Of a stretch of 64,000 nt of DNA, positions 47,258 through 55,372 are shown piece by piece; the first letter of the stretch is position 1; each line of letters starts with the position of its first letter. The notes beneath the pieces are model-generated. The model did not search any database and was not told where the DNA came from. It saw only the letters and a list, made by a program, of their open reading frames with translations. Position numbers and translations under genes: made by a program. Source of the stretch: Isosphaera pallida ATCC 43644 (lineage in GTDB: Bacteria; Planctomycetota; Planctomycetia; Isosphaerales; Isosphaeraceae); the NCBI RefSeq assembly GCF_000186345.1, contig NC_014962.1, positions 124,001-188,000 of the forward strand, in the 5' to 3' direction.

Positions 47258-50200
47258 ATGAGACGGGATGGGATCGAACTGATGTCCCGATTCGGGACGC
47301 TCGGGACTCCGACGCCGCGGAGGGCACGGATTCGTTCGCGTCGAGGGATCGTGCTGCCGCTCATCGCGGCCTGTTCGGTGATGTTGTTAGGGATGCTGGC
47401 CCTGGCGATCGACCTAGGGGTGTTGGCCGTAGCCAAAGCTCAGGCCCAAAACGCCGCTGACGCGGCCGCCTTGGGCGGAGCCCGCACCCTGGACGGAACC
47501 CGGCCACCTGGAATTCCCTCCGACGCGCCGATCACCACGGCCGACAATAATTATGCCAACGCTGGCCCTAACGCACAAGCGATTGCTCAGGCCAACACAA
47601 TTTTGGGCCAGCCAATCGAGGCCAACCAGGTCACCATCACAATTGGCAAATACATCTTCGACGCGACCAAGTCGCGGTTTTTCAAGTATGGCAGTGACGC
47701 GGTGCCGCTGGAACGGGATCAGATCACCGATGCGGCTAGCATAGCACCGACCTACTCCTGGAGCTTGGCACACGCGCGGGTGACCAAACAAGTGCCGCCG
47801 TTTTTCTCGCGGGTCTTTGGAGTGACGTCGATTCCGGTCAGCGCCACGGCTGCGGCGGTGCATCGTCCCCGCGACGTGGCGATTGTCATGGACTTTTCCA
47901 CCTCGATGTCTAACGACTCGATGCTGGGGATGGGGCGTTGGGCGAATAATACCAACCTACTGGAGGGCGTGGGCCAAGTTGAGAATCGCTTTTGCAACAA
48001 CCCCGACCCGGCGGTACCTCGATTCGGTCACTATTCATCCCCGGACGCGCGGATGGTGATCACCCACTCCAACATCCGAATGGCCGATGGCGGTGCTGAT
48101 CGACTCGAGGAGTTCATGGCGTGCAACTGGACCGTGTCCCATCCTTTGAACAGGAATCGCAAGCCGATGCTGGAAGGGTTTTACGCCGGTCCCAGCACCG
48201 CTGGATCGCCCGCACCTCTGGCTTTCAGGGCTTGGGGCGAGGGGAACGCTGAAGGGGCAGTCGCCGGCGATCGTCCTTTGATGCGGGCGATTGGCACCAC
48301 CCCCAACAGCGACACCCAGTTTGCCCAAACCGCGCAGCAAGCCTTGGGTGCCACCCTCATTCCCCACCCAATGCGGTTCGCCCCCGCCTGGGAAGCCAAC
48401 GGCTACGACCTGCCCGCGGTCAATTACCGCCCCTACAGCGGGACCCGTTTTCAGGGTTTCACCGAAGGGCCGCGGTATTACGGCAAGACCTTCTTCATCT
48501 GGCCACCGGATCCGCGTCCCCAGTTTGATTGGCGACGGCGATTCTTCCTGCAGCTTGACCGTCTGACCAACACCTGGGTTCCGCTGACCAACACGGCGTT
48601 ACTGTTCGACAGCCGAGGGCAGTTCCGTTCACCCCACTACCGGGGCAACGACGGGGCATGGAACGCGCTAACGGCGGAGGAATGGGCCTTGGCGAGCAAC
48701 CCGACCGATCGGGAATTCTATCGGATCAACTACCAAGCGATTCTAGCCTGGATCCGCAACGACGACGGGCAGTCGGGCCGCAACCCGTTTCCCAACGAGC
48801 TCCGCGCCGGGCGGATCCTCTATTACAACGCGATCCCGACACCGTCTCCTGCCATCAACGAGCAATGGCGTACTCGAAACTACGGCACGGGGATCGATGG
48901 ACACAACGCCCGGTTTTGGAAGGAGTTCATCGATCATACCTTGGGTCTCAAAGATCAGGGCAACTCGTGGAGAATGCTTCAGGTCGGGGGTGGCACTCCG
49001 CCCGAGTTCCTTCCCAGCGTGGCGAACTTCGTAGGATACGGTCGTCACTTCCAGTGGGGTCCGGTGAAGATCACCTCGACGGCCCAGCTGCTGGCGGCGC
49101 GGGCCAATCTCACCGACCCAATCCCTCCCTACGCCTACGACGACAACCCGCTGCGACCCAGAACCCATATGTGGTTTGGGCCGATGATGATGGTGGATTA
49201 TATCTTCAACCAGAATCTCGGTCACTACTATGCGGCCGCCACGTTGCCGATTCAGCCCGACTTCGCGGCGAAGATGGGGATGCAAGGGGCGTTGCGTTAC
49301 ATTCAACGCAACCACCCCAATGATCTCGTGTCTCTCATCTACTTCGACTCGGGCAATAACGGCAGTCGGTTCCGCCGGCCCCGCGTGGCTTTGGGCAAAG
49401 ACTACACCCGGATGATCGGTTCGTTGTGGTACCATCCGGATGTCATCCTAAACTATAACCCCACCGCGACGCCTCGCGCTAACCCCACCGGGGGGACGGG
49501 ACCGTTGCTGATGTTCGGGATGAACAGCCAGGTTCCCTACCCGATGGGGGGGACAAACTACACCCATCCGCTCATGCTGGTGTATAACCAATTTAGTGAA
49601 AATCCCGGGTTGCGTACCTTCAACCCCAATCGGCCCTTGGGAGATGCGGGGGGCAACGGCCGTCGAGGCGCGCAAAAACTTGTGGTCTTTGTGACCGATG
49701 GTCAACCAAACAGTGGTTCAAGTGCGCCGTTCGAGGCCAGTCTTCAAAGCAATGGCGCGAATTACTCGTACTACCGAGTTCGATTTCGGGAGAGCGGTGG
49801 ATCAAGCGATAATGTGACCTCCGCTGGTGGAGGGGCGTTCAATAACCCAACCCTGCGGGCTCAGATCTATGATGTCACCCAGACCATTTGCAACGACAGC
49901 GAACACCCGACAAGGCCGGGGTTCTCCACCCCCCGCAAGCCAGTTTTGGTCCACTGCCTTGGTTTGGGCCAGGTGTTCGACTTTAGCTCGCCGGTGCAAG
50001 CCAACGGTCTGCGAACCCTTCAGCAGATGGAGATGATTGGCCGAACTCAGGGACCGGGTACCAACTTTCCCAATCCGCCACCTGACTGGATTCCCGAGTG
50101 GAAGTTGATCATCGGTTCCGACGAAGACATTCAGAACCGTCTCCTCAACGCCCTCAAAGAGATTATGCGATCCGGGTTCCAACTGTCGTTGATTGAATAA
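47258..50200 (+). CDS. TadG-type protein with a von Willebrand factor A domain
   Basis: 980 residues. The N-terminus has the TadG signature: RRGIVLPLIAACSVMLLGML at 28-47, then a membrane helix and AKAQAQNAADAAALGGAR. The vWA metal-site motif DFSTS stands at 212-216 in VAIVMDFSTSMS. The next vWA strands come only at about residue 689 (DLVSLIYFDSG) and 814 (VTDGQPNSG), so about 440 residues rich in Trp, Tyr, Pro and Asn interrupt the domain. It should be anchored in the membrane with the bulk outside. A purine-rich GAGGTGAGAGG precedes the ATG. No TadA/B/C assembly genes are in the window. Confidence 0.85.
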   Translation: MRRDGIELMSRFGTLGTPTPRRARIRSRRGIVLPLIAACSVMLLGMLALAIDLGVLAVAKAQAQNAADAAALGGARTLDGTRPPGIPSDAPITTADNNYANAGPNAQAIAQANTILGQPIEANQVTITIGKYIFDATKSRFFKYGSDAVPLERDQITDAASIAPTYSWSLAHARVTKQVPPFFSRVFGVTSIPVSATAAAVHRPRDVAIVMDFSTSMSNDSMLGMGRWANNTNLLEGVGQVENRFCNNPDPAVPRFGHYSSPDARMVITHSNIRMADGGADRLEEFMACNWTVSHPLNRNRKPMLEGFYAGPSTAGSPAPLAFRAWGEGNAEGAVAGDRPLMRAIGTTPNSDTQFAQTAQQALGATLIPHPMRFAPAWEANGYDLPAVNYRPYSGTRFQGFTEGPRYYGKTFFIWPPDPRPQFDWRRRFFLQLDRLTNTWVPLTNTALLFDSRGQFRSPHYRGNDGAWNALTAEEWALASNPTDREFYRINYQAILAWIRNDDGQSGRNPFPNELRAGRILYYNAIPTPSPAINEQWRTRNYGTGIDGHNARFWKEFIDHTLGLKDQGNSWRMLQVGGGTPPEFLPSVANFVGYGRHFQWGPVKITSTAQLLAARANLTDPIPPYAYDDNPLRPRTHMWFGPMMMVDYIFNQNLGHYYAAATLPIQPDFAAKMGMQGALRYIQRNHPNDLVSLIYFDSGNNGSRFRRPRVALGKDYTRMIGSLWYHPDVILNYNPTATPRANPTGGTGPLLMFGMNSQVPYPMGGTNYTHPLMLVYNQFSENPGLRTFNPNRPLGDAGGNGRRGAQKLVVFVTDGQPNSGSSAPFEASLQSNGANYSYYRVRFRESGGSSDNVTSAGGGAFNNPTLRAQIYDVTQTICNDSEHPTRPGFSTPRKPVLVHCLGLGQVFDFSSPVQANGLRTLQQMEMIGRTQGPGTNFPNPPPDWIPEWKLIIGSDEDIQNRLLNALKEIMRSGFQLSLIE

Positions 50201-50368
50201 GTTTGGTCCGCGAACCCGACTGATCGGCCAAGAATGTCCTAGATTTCCCACGTCGCGTTGTTCTCCTGGAATGGCGCGGCGTGGTTGATTTTTGGGAGGC
50301 GTCCCCCCGCGAGGGGATTGGCCCGACGCCCTCATGCTCACTTGGTTGCAGGGTGCAAAGGACGAGGA

Positions 50369-51220
50369 ATGATGACGACAACCGACACCGCTCCGGTGGA
50401 ACGGGATCGAGCCGTTGCGGTTTCCGAGGCGACCCCGGACCCGCGGATGCGACCTGTTGCGGAGTTTGTGGAGGTGGTCAAGGATTATCCGACCAACTGG
50501 CTGCGGTGGGGAATGCTGCGGGCGGTGGACCACGTCAGCTTGACCATCGCGCCCGGTGAGGTCTTCGGCTTGCTGGGGCCCAACCGCGCTGGCAAAACCA
50601 CCTTGGTCAAAATCCTGCTCTCGCTGACCCAACCCACCTCTGGAACCGTCAAACGATTCGATCAGCCCACCACGAACCGGGAGACGCTCAAGCGAATCGG
50701 CTATGTTCATGAGAATCAGGCGTTTCCCCGCTATCTGACCGCCACCGAATTGCTCAGGTACTACGGTGCCTTGAGCCAACTTTCCACGGCCAAGATCGAG
50801 GTTATAGTACCAATCCTTCTGGAGAAGGTTGGTCTGGCCGACCGGGCTCGAGAACCGATTTCCCGCTTCAGCAAGGGGATGGTGCAACGCCTGGGCCTGG
50901 CTCAAGCGCTGCTGAACGACCCCGACCTGCTGGTGCTGGACGAGCCAGCCGAGGGCCTCGACCTAGACGGACGACGCATGGTGGCCGACCTGATCGCCCA
51001 ACGGCGCGAGGCGGGCAAGACGGTCCTCTTGGTCACTCACCTGCTGGCCGAGGCCGAGCGGGTCTGCGATCGGGTGGCGGTCATCCTGGGAGGCAAGATC
51101 GTCCGCCAGGGAACCGTGGCCGAACTGACCAACCAGGGCACCACCTCCCTCGAAGAGACGCTCTCGCCGATTTACGCCGCGGGTCGAACCGCCGTCTCGG
51201 CCGCCGCGTTCAATGGCTGA
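50369..51220 (+). CDS. ABC transporter ATP-binding protein
   Basis: 283 residues. Walker A reads GPNRAGKTT with Lys76, having Arg73 where most members have Gly. Signature SRFSKGMVQRLGLAQAL, Walker B LLVLDEPAEGLD and the H-loop TH are intact. Closest in form to ATPases of ABC-2 type exporters (CcmA/NatA-like). The ATG at 50369 follows AAAGGACGAGGA; the frame extends 5' into non-coding sequence. The permease gene begins 118 bp downstream, and the pair probably forms one exporter of unknown substrate. Confidence 0.92.
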   Translation: MMTTTDTAPVERDRAVAVSEATPDPRMRPVAEFVEVVKDYPTNWLRWGMLRAVDHVSLTIAPGEVFGLLGPNRAGKTTLVKILLSLTQPTSGTVKRFDQPTTNRETLKRIGYVHENQAFPRYLTATELLRYYGALSQLSTAKIEVIVPILLEKVGLADRAREPISRFSKGMVQRLGLAQALLNDPDLLVLDEPAEGLDLDGRRMVADLIAQRREAGKTVLLVTHLLAEAERVCDRVAVILGGKIVRQGTVAELTNQGTTSLEETLSPIYAAGRTAVSAAAFNG

Positions 51221-51338
51221 GCCAGAATCAACTCGTCGCTACAATTGAGCAATCATGTAAGTTTGCAAGATTGTATCTTGTTATCCATGCATTTTTGTTC
51301 TGTTTTGCTCCGCTGTTCTGCTTTCGGAGAATCCCGCC

Positions 51339-52601
51339 GTGGTTCGCACCCTGGGTTGGTTGATCTGGGACACCTTTCGTCAGTCGCTGGCCAATCGGCT
51401 CTTCTGGTTGATGCTCGGCGTGACCATCTTGAGCGTGGTCTTTTGCCTAAGCATCTCGGTGCCAGAATCGGCCCCCGTCCGCGACCCCAAAGACCCCCTG
51501 GGCGAGTTGTACCTGCCCAACGACCGGAGCTTGGCCGAAGCCGTTGCCAAAGGCGAGCATGTCTCCAGCGGCGCAATGACCGTCGGCTTTGGCCTGATGC
51601 AAGTCGATTTCTTCCGCGACTCCCAAAGTCAAGTCCAATTCATTCGTCTGGTCATGGCCATCGGCGTCGCCGGAGTGGTCGGCACCCTGCTGATCCTTAT
51701 CTTCACCGGCGGCTTCCTGCCTGAGTTCCTTCAACCTTCCGCCGCTTCGGTTCTTCTGGCCAAACCGGCTCCGCGATGGATTCTGCTCGTCGGCAAATAC
51801 CTCGGCGTGATGACATTTGTTGCTTTTCACGCTGCCCTGTTCGTCGGGCTGACCTGGGCCGCCATCGGGATCCGCACCAGCGATTGGAGCCCGGAATATC
51901 TCCTGGCGTTTCCGTTGGTGTTGGTTCATGTCGGCATGATTTACGGGTTCTCGGCCTTCGTGGGGGTGTTGACCCGCAACCCGATCGCGGCGGTCTTCGG
52001 CGCGGTGGTTTTTTGGGTGATGTGTTTTGCCACCAACTATGCCCGCCACTCTGCGGTGGCGTTGCCGGAGATCACGCGGATCGAACGCCAAAATCAACTC
52101 GAGCTGGAACGCGGCCGAAAGATCACGGAAGAAGCTGAAGCCCGGGCCAAAGCCCGTGCCGAGGAACGCAAGGCCAAGGGACTCCCGGAAGTTGAAGAAA
52201 TGGAGCCCGGCATGGAGATCGTTCCCGGCGTGGCTGGTCTGGATCCTGAGTCCACCGCCGATCCCCATCTGGTCCAAGGCGATCTGGAAGAGCCAAAGGC
52301 CAACTCTGATGGTGAACGGAACGAGGGGGCGGGAGCGGTTTACGAGGTGGCCCAACAATCAAGCGGTCTGAAGTGGTTCACTGAACTCAGTTATTGGATC
52401 ATGCCCAAGCCGGCCGATCTGGCGATCGTGCTGGAGCGGGGCATCGTCGGTGACCTGACCCACTTCGCCTCGCCTCAAGAGTTCGAGACCGTCATTAACA
52501 TGGGCGAGTTCCACGCCGGGTGGTCTATTGCCAGTTCGCTGCTGATGACCTTGTTCTGGTTGGGTTTGGCAATCCACGAGTTCTCCAAAATGGATTACTG
52601 A
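51339..52601 (+). CDS. ABC-2 type transporter permease
   Basis: 420 residues with six predicted transmembrane helices: about 15-35, 108-130, 147-170, 184-204, 210-228 and 395-413. Between the fifth and sixth lies a charged loop of about 150 residues (RKITEEAEARAKARAEERKA), likely cytosolic and coiled. The GTG start at 51339 has GGAG 9 bp upstream. With the ATPase gene upstream it makes a two-component exporter. The long charged loop is unusual for this family. Confidence 0.88.
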   Translation: MVRTLGWLIWDTFRQSLANRLFWLMLGVTILSVVFCLSISVPESAPVRDPKDPLGELYLPNDRSLAEAVAKGEHVSSGAMTVGFGLMQVDFFRDSQSQVQFIRLVMAIGVAGVVGTLLILIFTGGFLPEFLQPSAASVLLAKPAPRWILLVGKYLGVMTFVAFHAALFVGLTWAAIGIRTSDWSPEYLLAFPLVLVHVGMIYGFSAFVGVLTRNPIAAVFGAVVFWVMCFATNYARHSAVALPEITRIERQNQLELERGRKITEEAEARAKARAEERKAKGLPEVEEMEPGMEIVPGVAGLDPESTADPHLVQGDLEEPKANSDGERNEGAGAVYEVAQQSSGLKWFTELSYWIMPKPADLAIVLERGIVGDLTHFASPQEFETVINMGEFHAGWSIASSLLMTLFWLGLAIHEFSKMDY

Positions 52602-52624
52602 GCCTCGTATCATCTCCTGAAGCG

Positions 52625-52640
52625 GAGTCGAGACCGACTC
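52625..52640. terminator. Small hairpin between convergent permease and ligase genes
   Basis: GAGTCG (52625-52630) pairs with CGACTC (52635-52640) around an AGAC tetraloop in the 37-bp gap between two convergent genes. No T tract, so weak evidence for a bidirectional terminator. Confidence 0.3.
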
Positions 52641-53799
52641 ATACTGTGGCGGTTACGGGGGTGGGGATGGAGGATGGGGTCAAACGCGATCGAGCCAATC
52701 CCCGTCGCACCACCTCGGCCAGGTCGTGGGTTTCGGCGTAATCGATCCGTTGACGGCTGGCTCCCGAAGGCTGAGCCGCCAATTCCAGCGCGGTTTCCAA
52801 ATGCTTAGTGCATCCGAGTTCGTCGGCCACTGGACGCAGAAGCGCCACGAGTTGTTCGACCAGTTTGCGAGCCGGACGCGGCTCCTGATTGAATGGATCA
52901 ACGAGCTCAGCGTCCAAACCATAGCGGCAGGCCCGCCAGCGATTCTGACGCGCCATCATAGGGTGACTGTCCACAAAGTACACACCGTTGTCGATCTCTT
53001 TGGACAAGGCGTGGACTAGGCATTGCACCAGCGCTGTGAGGGCCAAAACGGTTTTGAGATCGGCGGGGGTGTCGCAAACCCGCACCTCCACCGTGCCGAA
53101 TCCGTGGTGGGGCCGCACGTCCCACCAGATTTCACGAATCGTTTGAATGAAGCCGGTCTTGATCAGGGTCCGCACCAGCCAGACGAATTCGCTCCAGTTG
53201 CGCATGAGAGGCGGCGGGCCGGCGGTGGGCAAATTCTCGAGAACCTTGATCCGTTGCGAGCAAAGCCCGGTGTCGCGGCCATTCCAGAAGGGGGAGTTGC
53301 TCGAAAGCGCTAGCAAGGTGGGCAGATGGCGAACGATCCGGTCGCAAATCATAATCGCCTTGTCGCCGGTATCGACTCCCACATGGACGTGTAATCCGAA
53401 CGTGACCAAACGCCGGGCGGTGTCCTCCATCTGTTCGATGAGTTGATGATAGCGGGCGTTGTTGGTCACCTCTTGATGCCGCCAGTTGGAAAACGGATGG
53501 GTACCGGACCAATGGACCTTGACCCCTAGAGGGTTGGCAGCGCGTTCGACCGCAGCCACCTTGTCGGCCAGGTCGATCCCAACCTCATCCACCGTCCGGC
53601 AAACATCCGTGTTGACTTCCAGATAGCACTGCATCAGTTCTGGCTTGATCCGATTCTCGAGACCGGGGGGCAGGTTTTTGAGAATCGGCTCGATGGCGCT
53701 GACCAGGCCCATCGTATGGTGATCGACGAGTTGGACCTCCAACTCAACGCCCAGGGTGGGATAGTCGTTGTGGTTGAAAATCAGAGGGGGACTAGTCAT
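52639..53799 (-). CDS. GCS2-type carboxylate-amine ligase (YbdK family)
   Basis: 386 residues. The family of ATP-dependent ligases related to glutamate-cysteine ligase. Visible: YPTLGVELEVQLVD with the Glu-x-Glu metal site, TFGLHVHVGVD, and the RVCDTPADLKTVLAL block. Typical members run 370-400 residues. The ATG at 53799 has GAGGG 9 bp upstream and overlaps the stop of the M20 gene as ATGA, so the two are coupled; the earlier ATG at 53844 lies deep in that gene. Substrates of this subfamily are mostly weak glutamate/cysteine ligase activity in vitro. Confidence 0.9.
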   Translation of the reverse strand: MTSPPLIFNHNDYPTLGVELEVQLVDHHTMGLVSAIEPILKNLPPGLENRIKPELMQCYLEVNTDVCRTVDEVGIDLADKVAAVERAANPLGVKVHWSGTHPFSNWRHQEVTNNARYHQLIEQMEDTARRLVTFGLHVHVGVDTGDKAIMICDRIVRHLPTLLALSSNSPFWNGRDTGLCSQRIKVLENLPTAGPPPLMRNWSEFVWLVRTLIKTGFIQTIREIWWDVRPHHGFGTVEVRVCDTPADLKTVLALTALVQCLVHALSKEIDNGVYFVDSHPMMARQNRWRACRYGLDAELVDPFNQEPRPARKLVEQLVALLRPVADELGCTKHLETALELAAQPSGASRQRIDYAETHDLAEVVRRGLARSRLTPSSIPTPVTATV

Positions 53800-55160
53800 C
53801 GGACGATACCCTCGCGGGAGATCGGGGTCGAGGGAGAAACGCAAGGGGAGGGGGAGGCAGGAGATGAAGGCAGTCGTCCCGCAACGGGGAGCGCGGCGAA
53901 CTCGGCCGATTCGTCGTGATTCTCGGGGCGGGCCAGATGAGCGAGGACGTGGGCCAGGATGCGTGCGCCAATGACCAAAGCGCGTTCATCCAAGTCGAAG
54001 TGAGGGGAGTGGAGGAAGGGGGAGCCACCTTGATCGGGGGCGACCCCCAAGCGGAGCAAACAGCCAGGGACGTGATCGAGGTAGGCGGCGAAGTCTTCGC
54101 CTCCCATGCTTGGCAGTTCGATGGGCCAGACGCGTTGATGACCCACGACGCGGGTGGCCGCCTGCACGCAGGCACGGGTCACGCGACCGTCGTTGACTAC
54201 GCCATCGGTAACCGGGTGGGTCGCCACGCGGATGCGGGCTTGGGTGGTCAGTTCGACGCCCTGAGCGATCCGGTGGACTCGATCGCGAATGCGGGCCAGG
54301 GTGTCGCGTGACAGAGTCCGAATCGTGCCTAGCAGACTGACCTTGGCCGGAATTACGTTGGGCGAGGCTCCGCCCTGGACCGCGCCGAAGCTTACCACCA
54401 CCGGGTCGCGCGAGTCGATCGACCGGGGAATTCCCTGGTAGACCGCGTTGATGAACTGGACCGCGGCGGCGATCGCGTCCACGCACTGATGCGGCCGCGC
54501 TGCGTGCCCGCCTTCGCCCTCCACCACGACTTCCAGCGTTTCCACGCAGGCCGTCAACGCGCCGTGACGGTAGCCGATCGTGCCCACCGGTCGCTCGGGA
54601 TCGACATGGAGCGCCACGATTGCGGCCACCTCGTCCAGCGCACCGGCTTGGATCATCTCCCGCGCTCCAGTGGCGGTTTCTTCGGCGGGCTGGAAGATCG
54701 TCCGCCAGGGAACCGGCCAGGGCGGGGCCTGTCGTTGGCTGGCGCGATGGAGAGCCAAGGTTGCACCTAGGGCCATCGCGGCGTGGGCGTCGTGACCGCA
54801 CGCGTGCATCACGCCGGGCCTCAACGACCGATACGGCACGCTCTTGACATCTTGGATCGGCAGCGCGTCGATGTCGGCCCGGATCGCCAACCGCGCTCGG
54901 GTCGGCAGGGGCTTGCCCGTGGTGGTCGCCACCGCGTCCAAAACCGAATCTGGGGCGTCGGCGATCAGACCCCGACGGCTGGGCGCGATGCGGGTGGCGA
55001 TGCCCTCGGAACGCAACTGATCGGTCAGGTAGGCGGTGGTAGCGTACTCCTCGCCGCTGGGTTCAGGATGCGCGTGCAAATGCCGACGGACCGATCGAAT
55101 TCGATCCGCCAGCCGATCCACTTCGTCATCCAGCACCCCGCGCCAGTCACACGCACTCAT
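53796..55160 (-). CDS. M20 family amidohydrolase/metallopeptidase
   Basis: 454 residues. Hippurate hydrolase/N-acyl amino acid amidohydrolase type: RRHLHAHPEPSGEEYATT at the N-terminus, RADIDALPIQ, the metal ligands in MHACGHDAHAAM, and PAEETATGAREMI, followed by the dimerisation domain (GEGGHAARPH). The C-terminal GGEDFAAYL carries the last ligand residues. The ATG at 55160 is chosen over a TTG two codons earlier. It is the upstream partner of the coupled ligase gene; the pair suggests formation and cleavage of a glutamyl or acyl amide, which is inference. Confidence 0.92.
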   Translation of the reverse strand: MSACDWRGVLDDEVDRLADRIRSVRRHLHAHPEPSGEEYATTAYLTDQLRSEGIATRIAPSRRGLIADAPDSVLDAVATTTGKPLPTRARLAIRADIDALPIQDVKSVPYRSLRPGVMHACGHDAHAAMALGATLALHRASQRQAPPWPVPWRTIFQPAEETATGAREMIQAGALDEVAAIVALHVDPERPVGTIGYRHGALTACVETLEVVVEGEGGHAARPHQCVDAIAAAVQFINAVYQGIPRSIDSRDPVVVSFGAVQGGASPNVIPAKVSLLGTIRTLSRDTLARIRDRVHRIAQGVELTTQARIRVATHPVTDGVVNDGRVTRACVQAATRVVGHQRVWPIELPSMGGEDFAAYLDHVPGCLLRLGVAPDQGGSPFLHSPHFDLDERALVIGARILAHVLAHLARPENHDESAEFAALPVAGRLPSSPASPSPCVSPSTPISREGIVR

Positions 55161-55372
55161 CGGCAAACCAGACCGATCCCCTGATCGAAGAGCGTCGTCG
55201 AGGAAAGAGAGTCCATGAAGAAACGAGGAATCTCTTTCAGGCTAGAGCATCGGCCGTGCCGAGTCCAGAATCCAGAGTCCAAAATCTCCCGACCTTCCCT
55301 TCGACCCCATCATCACGTCGAGCGGTTTGATGACGTGGGACGGCGACTTAGGGCCAGGCGGCGCGTCGCGTG

